Shown here: in pieces, positions 1 through 8,129 of the stretch
Numbering within the stretch: the first letter of the stretch is position 1
Layout of the letters: the number at the start of each line of letters is the position of its first letter
Notes under the pieces: generated by a model
Database searches by the model: none
What the model was told of the DNA's origin: nothing
Seen by the model: only the letters and a program-made list of their open reading frames with translations
From: Clostridium muellerianum
GTDB lineage: Bacteria > Bacillota > Clostridia > Clostridiales > Clostridiaceae
Assembly: GCF_012926525.1 (NCBI RefSeq)
Contig: NZ_JABBNI010000058.1
Coordinates: forward strand, 124,001-188,000
Direction of reading: 5' to 3'
DNA: 64,000 bases
Translations under genes and position numbers: made by a program

Positions 1-153
1 GCATTCATTTTTGGTTTAATATAAAAAAGTTAAAGTGGACGCTGGTATATGATCAATAATTTTAGGAAGTATTGCTGGGCTTTTATGGTAATATATTAAA
101 GATATTTTTGGAAGTATGATTATTGTGGTGGGACAATTATACACAGTAAAATA

Positions 154-180
154 AGCGGCAGAAAGTTAATGCCGCTTAAA
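154..180 (-). terminator. Hairpin terminator downstream of the HAD gene
   Basis: A 9-bp perfect stem (TAAGCGGCA / TGCCGCTTA) with a 9-nt loop lies 16 nt past the stop codon of the leftward HAD gene. There is no long T-run on either side, so termination strength is uncertain. The preceding 150 nt hold only short open frames that I cannot assign. Confidence 0.55.
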
Positions 181-195
181 TGTTTAATTTCAATA

Positions 196-999
196 TTATG
201 ATATACATAAATCAGCTAAAATAGATTTTTCTATTTCTAAAGCAACTCCATCATTTTGTACTGTATCTGTAACTTTTTTAGCGAAACCTTTAACATAATT
301 ATCTGCATTTCCCATGGCTATTCCACAACCTACAGTAGAAAGCATTTCTATATCATTTTTTCCATCACCGAAAGCATAACTATTTTCTATTGGAATATTT
401 AAGTGATTAAGTGCTTTTAATATTCCTGAAGCCTTTGTGTTTGATTTTGAATATAATTCAAAATAACCTCGGTTTAAATCATAAAGATAATTGAAGTCTT
501 CATTTTTCAAAGATAAGCAATAATCCATAGATTTTTTATCAGTGCAAAGCATTTCAATCTTGTATATATCTACATCTTCAAGGTTATAATCACCCTGTAA
601 GTATTTTTTTGATATATTGTAATCGGCAAAAAGTGAATGTAGTTTTTCATATTCATTTTTAATGTATGAATATGATTCACCTTCTAATATATATTGAATA
701 TTACGTTTTTCAAAATTGTGTATAAAGTTTCTTATATGATCCTTTTTTATAGAGTTTTTATATATACATTTTTCTTTAACTTGTACATATGCACCATTAG
801 CAAATACAAAACCATCAAATCCAAAGTTACGTATAGCATCACTTAGAAAAGCATAGGGCCTTCCTGTTGCAATAAAAACATAATTTCCATTTGATTGTAG
901 TGCACGTATAGCTTTTTTTACTCTAGGAGTGATGTCTTTTATTCCATTTAAACAATCAATTAGAGTTCCATCAATATCAAAAAATACTGCTTTTTTCAT
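196..999 (-). CDS. Cof-type HAD-superfamily phosphatase (HAD-IIB)
   Basis: The 267-residue protein is a cytosolic haloacid-dehalogenase-fold hydrolase of the Cof/YidA type. Motif I is FDIDGTLID at residues 7-15 (nucleophile Asp8, acid/base Asp10), motif II is the IATGRP region near residue 43, and the GDGKNDIEML motif IV sits near residue 211. The long insert between motifs II and III is the C2B cap typical of sugar-phosphate or FMN phosphatases. It is transcribed divergently from the DeoR-type regulator at 1160, a common arrangement in which the regulator senses a phosphosugar. That suggests a sugar-phosphate substrate, but the true substrate cannot be read from sequence. Confidence 0.9.
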   Translation of the reverse strand: MKKAVFFDIDGTLIDCLNGIKDITPRVKKAIRALQSNGNYVFIATGRPYAFLSDAIRNFGFDGFVFANGAYVQVKEKCIYKNSIKKDHIRNFIHNFEKRNIQYILEGESYSYIKNEYEKLHSLFADYNISKKYLQGDYNLEDVDIYKIEMLCTDKKSMDYCLSLKNEDFNYLYDLNRGYFELYSKSNTKASGILKALNHLNIPIENSYAFGDGKNDIEMLSTVGCGIAMGNADNYVKGFAKKVTDTVQNDGVALEIEKSILADLCIS

Positions 1000-1159
1000 A
1001 ACTCCTTATCCCCCTCCTGATATCATGTTACTATTTGATGTAACTTATTATCATTTAATATCATTTTATTTTATTTATTCTCATTTGTCAATTGATTTAA
1101 TCGAACTTTAATATTATAATTATTAAAACAAAGTAAATGAGAGTTAATTGGAGGAGAAA

Positions 1160-1924
1160 ATGTTTATTGAGGAAAGACACAAACTTATCTTAGACTTATT
1201 AGAAAAAGACGGAAAAGTATTAGTAAAAGATTTAAGTATAAAGTTTCAGGTAAGTGAAAGTATGATTAGAAAGGATTTACAAGTTTTAGAGAAAAATAAC
1301 TTGCTACAACGTACTTATGGTGGTGCTATTAATATAAAACGTACTATAGTAAATGCTGAAAGTTTCTCCAAGAGAGTTGAAAAAAATACAGATTTGAAAG
1401 AAATTATTGCTAAAAAAGCATATGATTTAATTGAAGATGGTGACACTATATTTTTAGATTTATCAAGTATTTCTTATTTTCTTACAAAGCTTATTATGCA
1501 GAATAGAAAAAAAGTCACATTAATAACTAATATGGTTGCGCTATCTTCATTATTTAATTTAGATTCAAATATGAATGTTATTTTTATAGGAGGAGATTAT
1601 AATTTCCTTGAAGGTGGAAACATAGGGTCTCATTCCATTGAACAAATAAAGCTTTACAGATGTAATAAATCATTTATAGGATGTAGTGGAATAGATTTAA
1701 GAGATGGAAGTGTTAGTTCTGGTATATCTGAAGATGCAGGTACTAAAAAAGCAATCATTAGTATATCTAAAGAATCATACCTGATGGCATTAAATGAGAG
1801 ATTTAGTTTAGATGGGATTTTTAATTTTTCAAATATAACAGATTTTCATGGTGTTATTACAGAGGATTTGCCAAATAACGCTATAATGAATTTGGTTGAG
1901 CAGTATGATGTAAATTTAATTTGA
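1160..1924 (+). CDS. DeoR-family transcriptional regulator
   Basis: This 254-residue protein has an N-terminal DeoR winged helix-turn-helix (residues 1-55, with the VSESMIRKDLQVLE recognition region) and a C-terminal DeoR effector domain resembling phosphosugar isomerases. The start is taken at ATG 1160: GGAGGA at 1150-1155 is the ribosome site, whereas the upstream TTG at 1148 would overlap it. DeoR proteins usually repress sugar or nucleoside genes and respond to a phosphorylated intermediate. The likely targets are the divergent HAD phosphatase and possibly the downstream flavoenzyme; no operator was identified with certainty. Confidence 0.9.
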   Translation: MFIEERHKLILDLLEKDGKVLVKDLSIKFQVSESMIRKDLQVLEKNNLLQRTYGGAINIKRTIVNAESFSKRVEKNTDLKEIIAKKAYDLIEDGDTIFLDLSSISYFLTKLIMQNRKKVTLITNMVALSSLFNLDSNMNVIFIGGDYNFLEGGNIGSHSIEQIKLYRCNKSFIGCSGIDLRDGSVSSGISEDAGTKKAIISISKESYLMALNERFSLDGIFNFSNITDFHGVITEDLPNNAIMNLVEQYDVNLI

Positions 1925-2050
1925 TTTGGAAAGTAAACCGTCTAGTGGTATAATTATGCATATATTGAAAAGTATTAGAATTAAGTGACAATAAGTGCAG
2001 AAATATGTTGATTTGAAACAATTATATTAGTTAATGCTAGAGGTGAGGTT

Positions 2051-4021
2051 ATGTATAGAAAATTATTTGAAAAAGGAAAAATAGGAAAATTAGAAATTAA
2101 AAATCGTATTGTTATGGTGGCATTAGCATCTGGGGTTGCAAAAACTGATCAAACTGTTGGCGAAGATATGATAGAATACTATTTAGAACGTGCCAGGGGT
2201 GGAGCAGGTTTAATTATTGCTGAGAACACCCGTGTAAATGATGAACATGGTGTTGCAGCAAAACGTCAGATATCTGTTGCTAGAGATGAACATATAGTTC
2301 CACTTGAAAAATTAGTAAATGTACTTCATGCAGAGAAAACAAAATTTTTTGTACAATTACATCATCCAGGAAGAGAAACCTATTCTAATTTAAATGGAGA
2401 TAAGCCAGTAGTTGCTCCAAGTGCAATACCTTGTGGAGTTTGCAAACAGGAAACTCGCGCATTAGAAACTAGTGAAGTAGAAAGCTTAATTAAGGATTTT
2501 ATTAATGGTGCAAAACGTGCAAAAGCGGCAGGAGTAGATGGCGTTGAACTTCACGCTGCACATGGATATATAATTTCTCAATTTTTAAGTCCATACACTA
2601 ATAAAAGAACGGACAAGTATGGTGGAAGCTTTGAAAATAGATTCAATTTCTTAAAGGAAATAGTCTTAGGTATTAAGGAAGCTTGTGGTAAGGATTATCC
2701 TATAAGTGTTCGTTTGACAGTAGATGAATTACTAAAATTAAATGGAGTAAAAGAAGAATATTTAAATTTAGAAATGGGAGTTAAAGTGTGTATAGCTCTT
2801 GAAAAAATAGGAGTAGATGTTATAAATGTTTCTAATGGAATCTATGAAACCTTTAACTCTTTATCAGAGCCTATGACCTATCCTCAAGGTACAAGAACAC
2901 CATTGATTAAAGCTGTAAAGGATGCTGTTAATGTACCGGTTATTGCTGTTAATATGATTAAAGAACCTTGTTTTGCAGAAAAAATGCTGGAGGATGGATT
3001 AGTTGATTTTATTGGTCTTGGAAGAGCTTTAGTGGCAGATCCTAATTGGCCTAAAAAAGCAGAAGAGGGAAGAGATGAAGATATAAACCGTTGTATTTCC
3101 TGTACATTTTGCTTTGAAACCTTATTAAGTGAAGTTATTCCAGATGTTGGACCAATTAAGTGCGCAGTAAATCCAAGAGCTGCTCATGAGCTTCAGTATA
3201 AGGAATTTAATAAAAATGGCAATGGAAAAGTAGTAGCTGTTATTGGAGCAGGAGTTTCTGGTTTAGAAGCAGCAAGGGTACTTTCAATTCGTGGATTTAA
3301 GCCAGTAATTTTAGAAAAGTCAGATAAAATTGGTGGTCAAATTAATATTGCAGATAAGCTTCCAAATAAAGAAAAAATCCATTGGATTGTAGAGTATGAA
3401 AAAACACAACTAAATAAAATGGGAGTAGAAATTAGATTTAATACCAATGCTTCTGTTTATTACTTGAGAAATATGAAGCCTTATGCAGTATTTATTGCCA
3501 CAGGTGCAATACCAATAGTTCCAGAATCTATTGAAGGTTTAAACAGCAATAATGTATATACTATTGATGATGTGTTAAGTAGAAGAGTAAACATTACAGG
3601 AAAAAAGATTGCAGTAATTGGTTCAGGAGCATCTGGTTTAGAAACTGCAGAATTTTTGTGTGAAAAAGGTAATGATGTATCTATTATTGAAATGCAGGAT
3701 GAAATTGGAAAAGGTATTTATGTGCAGCATTACTTAGACGCTATGGATAGATTAAGTAAGTTTGATATTAAGTATATGCCATCTAATAAATTATTATCAG
3801 TAACTGATAGAGGGGTTAGATTAGAAAAACTAGTTGAAAATAAAATTGTGGATTATAATGTAGACTATGTAATATTATCTTTAGGAGTTAGATCAAATAA
3901 TGGAATGGTAGACGTTTTTACTAATAGATTTGACAATGTTAAAGTTATTGGTGATGTTTCAGAGGTAGGAAGAGTTGAATCTTCAATACGAACTGCTTTT
4001 GATGCTGCATATAATCTATAA
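2051..4021 (+). CDS. 2-enoate reductase / NADH:flavin oxidoreductase
   Basis: The 656-residue protein is a three-part iron-sulfur flavoenzyme of the enoate reductase / 2,4-dienoyl-CoA reductase (FadH, BaiH) family. Residues 1-330 form the Old Yellow Enzyme FMN barrel with the HAAHGY active-site segment. A CISCTFC motif plus a later Cys (residues about 352-372) bind a [4Fe-4S] cluster. Residues 390-656 hold FAD- and NAD-binding Rossmann folds (VIGAGVSG and VIGSGASG). Such enzymes reduce activated C=C bonds of enoates or enones with NADH in clostridial amino-acid or aromatic-acid fermentation. It is preceded by AGAGGTGAGG at a good distance. The substrate is unknown; bile-acid and dienoyl-CoA roles are alternatives. 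Confidence 0.88.
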   Translation: MYRKLFEKGKIGKLEIKNRIVMVALASGVAKTDQTVGEDMIEYYLERARGGAGLIIAENTRVNDEHGVAAKRQISVARDEHIVPLEKLVNVLHAEKTKFFVQLHHPGRETYSNLNGDKPVVAPSAIPCGVCKQETRALETSEVESLIKDFINGAKRAKAAGVDGVELHAAHGYIISQFLSPYTNKRTDKYGGSFENRFNFLKEIVLGIKEACGKDYPISVRLTVDELLKLNGVKEEYLNLEMGVKVCIALEKIGVDVINVSNGIYETFNSLSEPMTYPQGTRTPLIKAVKDAVNVPVIAVNMIKEPCFAEKMLEDGLVDFIGLGRALVADPNWPKKAEEGRDEDINRCISCTFCFETLLSEVIPDVGPIKCAVNPRAAHELQYKEFNKNGNGKVVAVIGAGVSGLEAARVLSIRGFKPVILEKSDKIGGQINIADKLPNKEKIHWIVEYEKTQLNKMGVEIRFNTNASVYYLRNMKPYAVFIATGAIPIVPESIEGLNSNNVYTIDDVLSRRVNITGKKIAVIGSGASGLETAEFLCEKGNDVSIIEMQDEIGKGIYVQHYLDAMDRLSKFDIKYMPSNKLLSVTDRGVRLEKLVENKIVDYNVDYVILSLGVRSNNGMVDVFTNRFDNVKVIGDVSEVGRVESSIRTAFDAAYNL

Positions 4022-4113
4022 AAGTTAGCAATACAAAGGTAAAATATATTTATTGTAAAGCTAGATAGTTATGTTGCCTAATTTCAATTCATTAGAAATG
4101 TGAAAAGTTATAT

Positions 4114-4164
4114 AAAACATATTATTCAAAACTACTTAAAAGATTTTGGATAATATGTTTTTTT
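4114..4164 (+). terminator. Rho-independent terminator after the enoate reductase
   Basis: An inverted repeat (AAACATATTAT with ATAATATGTTT, extended by CAAAA/TTTTG) is followed by a run of T residues. It lies 93 nt after the flavoenzyme stop codon. Confidence 0.75.
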
Positions 4165-4393
4165 ATTAAATAATGCTAATTATTTCGCTTCTAGGTTTAA
4201 AAATTCAGCGTAATAAATATCCTAAAATTTAAATTAAATATTTATGGGTTAATAGTGAAAGAAAATATTATATAACCATTCTGATTTATATAATATAGTA
4301 ATGGAATATTATATTAATGTCAATAATTAAAAATATAAAAATATACTAAATCTTGTACAATATTTAATTTATTTAGAAATTTATAAATAATTA

Positions 4394-4421
4394 TTGACAA
4401 CAATAGCAAAAACATTATAAT
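4394..4421 (+). promoter_or_regulatory. Probable sigma-A promoter of the tupABC-moeA operon
   Basis: TTGACA at 4394-4399 and TATAAT at 4416-4421 are both perfect consensus hexamers with a 16-bp spacer. Transcription would begin near 4428 and give a leader of almost 190 nt before tupA. The rest of 4165-4393 is AT-rich and shows nothing I can assign. Confidence 0.6.
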
Positions 4422-4558
4422 ATTGCAATTAAGATAGTACAAAATGAAATAATGGTCGAAATTGTAAGATATATGTAGTTTTAATTGATAATTCTCAACC
4501 ATAAGTCCACTGACTTGATATGAATAGATTCATAAAGGATTACACATTCTACTAAAAA

Positions 4559-4582
4559 GAAAGAACTTACTTTTGTTCTTTT
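4559..4582 (+). other. Hairpin in the tupA leader
   Basis: GAAAGAAC pairs with GTTCTTTT(C) around an 8-nt loop, 20 nt upstream of the tupA ribosome site. No T-run follows, so it is not an obvious terminator; it may be a leader structure. I could not match it to the molybdenum-cofactor riboswitch consensus. Confidence 0.35.
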
Positions 4583-4615
4583 CTATACAAATTTTAAAAA
4601 TAGGAGGTCTTTTTT

Positions 4616-5461
4616 ATGAAGAAAAAACTTGCACTATTATTAAGTTTAATTTTTGTTTTTTTAGTGGGATGCACTACTAAACAGCAAGAAGCTGCTAAAC
4701 CAAAGGAAGCTAGAAGTATGGTACTAGCTACTACTACCAGTACCCAAGATACGGGACTTTTAGATTATTTAGTTCCATTATTTAAAAAGGATACTGGAAT
4801 AGATGTAAAGGTAGTAGCTAAAGGAACAGGAGAAGCTTTAAAGCTTGCTCAAAATGGAGATGCTGATTGTCTTTTAGTACATGATAAAGCAAAGGAAGAA
4901 GAATTTATAAAGAATGGTTATGGTATTAAAAGAAATGATGTAATGTATAATGATTTTGTTATTGTAGGACCAGCTGAAGATCCAGCTAAGATTAAAGAAA
5001 AGGCTTATAATAATCCAGTTGATGCTTTAAAGATAATTAAGGATAGTAATGCTAAATTTATCTCAAGAGGAGACGAATCAGGTACTCACAGCAAAGAAAA
5101 GAGCTTATGGAAGTCTGCAGGAATTACGCCTAGTGGAAGCTGGTATGTATCTGCAGGTAAGGGAATGGGTGCAGTATTACAAATGGCAGATGAAATGAAA
5201 GCTTATACTTTAACTGATAGAGGAACATATTTATCTATGAAAAACAAGTTAAAACTTCAAATTGTTACAGAGAAAAGTCCTCAGTTATATAATCAATATG
5301 GAGTAATAAAATTAAATCCTGCCAAGAACCCTAAGCTTAAGGAAAAAGAAGCAGATGAATTTTACAATTGGATTTTGTCTGATAAAATTCAAAAAACTAT
5401 AGGTGAATATGGAAAAGACAAATATGGTCAGGCACTTTTTATTCCAAATGCTAAAAAATAA
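4616..5461 (+). CDS. tupA: Tungstate ABC transporter substrate-binding lipoprotein
   Basis: The 281-residue protein begins with a lipoprotein signal peptide (hydrophobic core then LVGC, lipidated Cys19), so it sits on the outer face of the membrane. The mature part matches the TupA/WtpA-like tungstate binding family: the ATTTSTQDTGLLD anion-binding loop at about residues 38-50, GTGEAL, and SRGDESGTHSKE near residue 145. TupA is selective for tungstate over molybdate. AGGAGG precedes the ATG. It heads the operon tupA-tupB-tupC-moeA-moeA, which leads into the aor region, so the metal is almost surely meant for the tungsten enzyme at 12036. Confidence 0.92.
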   Translation: MKKKLALLLSLIFVFLVGCTTKQQEAAKPKEARSMVLATTTSTQDTGLLDYLVPLFKKDTGIDVKVVAKGTGEALKLAQNGDADCLLVHDKAKEEEFIKNGYGIKRNDVMYNDFVIVGPAEDPAKIKEKAYNNPVDALKIIKDSNAKFISRGDESGTHSKEKSLWKSAGITPSGSWYVSAGKGMGAVLQMADEMKAYTLTDRGTYLSMKNKLKLQIVTEKSPQLYNQYGVIKLNPAKNPKLKEKEADEFYNWILSDKIQKTIGEYGKDKYGQALFIPNAKK

Positions 5462-5485
5462 TTTATAATGGGAGACATTTTTAAA

Positions 5486-6145
5486 ATGCTAACACTTATA
5501 AAAGAACTACTTCCTGTTATAGGTATGTCCCTAATGGTATCCATGTCATCTACAGTTATGGCAGCAGTAGTAGGAATAACTATAGGGATTTTAGCAGGAC
5601 TGAAAGACTTCAAATTGAAAAAAGTTATAGTAAGATTATTAGAAACCCTTATGAGTACTCCACCAGTACTCATGGGGCTTTTAGTATATTTACTACTTTC
5701 TAGAAAAGGTGCTTTAGGTAGTCTGGAGCTTTTATTTACTCCAACAGCTATGATTATAGCACAGACACTATTGGTATTTCCTATAATAACTGGTCTTACA
5801 ATCAGTTCAACACAAAAGCAGGGGAGGGAGATTAAAAAAAATTGTAAAGTACTTGGTGCTTCAAGATTCAAAACCTTATTAACCATAATTGTGGAAATGA
5901 AGGAACAGTTACTTACTATAGCTGCCAGTGGCTTTGGAAGAGCTATTTCAGAAGTTGGAGCAGTAATGATGGTAGGAGGAAATATTAAAGATCATACAAG
6001 AGTAATGACCACATATATAGCATTAGAAACAGGAAAGGGAAATTTTGAAGGAGCTATTATAATAGGAGTAATACTACTTTCTATTTCTTTAATTATAAAT
6101 ATTATTCTCCACAAATTTCAAGGAAGTGAAACTGATGAATATTGA
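5486..6145 (+). CDS. tupB: Tungstate ABC transporter permease
   Basis: This 219-residue integral membrane protein has about five transmembrane helices and the binding-protein-dependent permease loop (LGASRFKTLLTI, residues about 132-143) that docks on the ATPase. It belongs to the TupB family. The start is chosen at ATG 5486, which follows GGGAG at 5470-5474; an ATG at 5468 is possible but has no ribosome site. It follows tupA by 24 nt and its last codons overlap the start of tupC, indicating translational coupling. Confidence 0.9.
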   Translation: MLTLIKELLPVIGMSLMVSMSSTVMAAVVGITIGILAGLKDFKLKKVIVRLLETLMSTPPVLMGLLVYLLLSRKGALGSLELLFTPTAMIIAQTLLVFPIITGLTISSTQKQGREIKKNCKVLGASRFKTLLTIIVEMKEQLLTIAASGFGRAISEVGAVMMVGGNIKDHTRVMTTYIALETGKGNFEGAIIIGVILLSISLIINIILHKFQGSETDEY

Positions 6146-6839
6146 GGTTTTAAATATTATAAAACAATATGGAAATAGAGTAGTGCTAAATATAGACAAA
6201 TTTAATTTTAAAAACACAGGATTATACATAATTTTAGGCTTAAATGGAAGTGGAAAAAGTACATTCCTTGAGTGTATAGCAGGGGTAAATAGAATTAATT
6301 CAGGAAGCATAAAATATGACCATAAAGATTTTAAAGATGAAAAAGATAAAGTTTCAATGCTGCTTCAGAAACCATATATTTTCAATACTTCTGTTAAGGA
6401 AAATATAACAAAAGGACTTCTATTTAAAGAAAAAAGGTGGGAAGAGCTTTTAGAAAAGTATAATTCTTATATTAAAGATTTTGATATGGAAAAATTAATG
6501 GATAAGAATGCAAAAACTTTATCTGGTGGAGAAAAAGCAAAAACAGCTCTTTTGAGAGTAGCTATGTTGGAGACAAAGATAACTTTATTAGATGAACCAA
6601 CTGCTAGTATGGACTTAGAAAGTACGCTAGTTGCTGAAAAATTAATAAAAAGTATGTCCTTAAATGGCAGAATTGTAATAATGATTACTCATGACTTGTA
6701 TCAGGCAAAGAGAATAGCTGACTATGTTCTGTACATGGATAAAGGTAAAATTATTGAATATGGAGATAAGGGTGAGTTTTTTACAAATCCTTCAAATGAA
6801 AAGCTTAAAATGTGGTTAAATGTAGATTGCATAAAATAG
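6135..6839 (+). CDS. tupC: Tungstate ABC transporter ATP-binding protein
   Basis: The 234-residue ATPase shows Walker A (GLNGSGKST), the Q-loop region (MLLQKPYIF), the ABC signature LSGGEKAKT and Walker B (ITLLDEPTA), plus the switch His in ITHDLYQAKR. It energises tungstate uptake with TupAB. The start is ATG 6135, preceded by AGGAAGTGA; the gene overlaps tupB by 11 nt. There is no C-terminal TOBE/molybdopterin-binding domain, as is usual for TupC and unlike ModC. Confidence 0.9.
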   Translation: MNIEVLNIIKQYGNRVVLNIDKFNFKNTGLYIILGLNGSGKSTFLECIAGVNRINSGSIKYDHKDFKDEKDKVSMLLQKPYIFNTSVKENITKGLLFKEKRWEELLEKYNSYIKDFDMEKLMDKNAKTLSGGEKAKTALLRVAMLETKITLLDEPTASMDLESTLVAEKLIKSMSLNGRIVIMITHDLYQAKRIADYVLYMDKGKIIEYGDKGEFFTNPSNEKLKMWLNVDCIK

Positions 6840-6892
6840 AATTAAATACTAAAATCATCACTTTGATGGTAGAAGATAGGAGGCACTGAAGT

Positions 6893-8125
6893 ATGGACTT
6901 TTATAAGGTATTATCAGTTGAAGAAGTAAAAGATATAATTAAATCTAAATTTTCTTTAGGTTTAGGAAAAGAATTAATAGATATAGAGCAGTGTAATGAC
7001 AGAATACTTTATGAAGATATTGTTTCACCATTAAATATCCCAGGTTTTAAGAGATCTATTGTGGATGGATATGCAGTAAAGTGCAGAGATGTGCAGGGTG
7101 CTAGTGAAAGCATACCTTCTATGCTGGAGTTAAAAGGAGAAGTTATAATGGGCAAGATGCCTTCTAAAGCATTGGAGTTTCCAGGAGAATGTATGTACAT
7201 ACCAACTGGTGGAATGCTTCCTGAAGGTGCAGATAGTGTAGTAATGATTGAGTATACTGACAAAATGGATGATACTACTATACTTGTGAATAAGTCAGTT
7301 TCCTTTGGGGAAAATGTGCTTAATGAAGATGAAGATGTAGAATTGGGAGAAACTGTGCTTAAAGCAGGAACACTGCTTAAACCTTACAGTATAAGTATGT
7401 TGTCAAGCTTAGGAATTATTAGGGTACCAGTAGTTTGCAAGCCAAAGGTAGGGATAATTTCCACTGGGGATGAAATTATAGCACCAGAAGAATATCCAAA
7501 GCCTGGTGAAATTAGAGATATAAATTCATATCTTTTATACTCTTCTGTCATTGAAGATGGTGGAGAACCAATATTCTATGGAGTTATAAGAGATGATTAT
7601 GATAAATTATTTGAAAATGTAAGAAAAGCTAATGAAGAATGTGATTTAGTTCTCATATCTGGTGGGAGCTCAGTAGGAAAAAAAGATGAAACTGCAAGAG
7701 TTATTGATGGACTTGGAGATCCAGGCATACTTCTTCATGGAATAGCAATAAAACCAGGTAAGCCAACCATACTAGGAAAAGTTAAAGATAAACCTATATT
7801 TGGGTTACCAGGACATCCTCTTTCCTGTGCAGTAGTTTATAGAATAATAGTTAGATATCTTCTGCAGAGGATGATGAAATTTGAAGAAGTTGAATATCCT
7901 ATTCCTTGTAAGTTTAGTACTAACTATCATAAGGCCAAAGGAAGGGAAGAATATCTTCCAGTTACAATTGAAAATATAGAAGGAGAATATATAGCTGTAC
8001 CTGTTTTAACCAAGTCTGCTGTAATAAGTGGATTTACCAAGGCTTGGGGTTATGTAAAAATAGATAAAAATATAGAAGGAATTTTTAAAGATCAGCAGGT
8101 ATATGTTTATAAATTTCAGAGGTGA
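6893..8125 (+). CDS. moeA: Molybdopterin molybdenumtransferase MoeA (tungsten-inserting paralogue likely)
   Basis: The 410-residue protein has the MoeA domain order: N-terminal domains I/II (residues 1-170), the MoCF/MogA-like domain III (about 180-325, with ISTGDEI and SGGSSVGKKD motifs and LPGHPLS), and the C-terminal beta domain IV. MoeA inserts the metal oxyanion into adenylated pyranopterin. It follows tupC by 53 nt with AGGAGG, and its TGA is next to the ribosome site of the second moeA. In a tupABC/aor island the metal is probably tungsten, but this is inference from context. Confidence 0.9.
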   Translation: MDFYKVLSVEEVKDIIKSKFSLGLGKELIDIEQCNDRILYEDIVSPLNIPGFKRSIVDGYAVKCRDVQGASESIPSMLELKGEVIMGKMPSKALEFPGECMYIPTGGMLPEGADSVVMIEYTDKMDDTTILVNKSVSFGENVLNEDEDVELGETVLKAGTLLKPYSISMLSSLGIIRVPVVCKPKVGIISTGDEIIAPEEYPKPGEIRDINSYLLYSSVIEDGGEPIFYGVIRDDYDKLFENVRKANEECDLVLISGGSSVGKKDETARVIDGLGDPGILLHGIAIKPGKPTILGKVKDKPIFGLPGHPLSCAVVYRIIVRYLLQRMMKFEEVEYPIPCKFSTNYHKAKGREEYLPVTIENIEGEYIAVPVLTKSAVISGFTKAWGYVKIDKNIEGIFKDQQVYVYKFQR

Positions 8126-8129
8126 TATT

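Noticed and set aside
1-150. Possible tail of a membrane protein at the window edge
   Set aside because: Short hydrophobic frames end at several stops and none has enough length to support a gene.
4320-4502. 60-codon leftward open frame in the tupA upstream region
   Set aside because: It has no ribosome site and is hydrophobic, AT-driven sequence overlapping the tup promoter; it looks like chance.
4428-4615. Molybdenum-cofactor riboswitch upstream of tupA
   Set aside because: I could not find the conserved GC-rich stems of that class in the AT-rich leader.
5428-5886. 152-codon leftward frame opposite tupB
   Set aside because: It is antisense to a clear permease gene, with no start context; a shadow frame.
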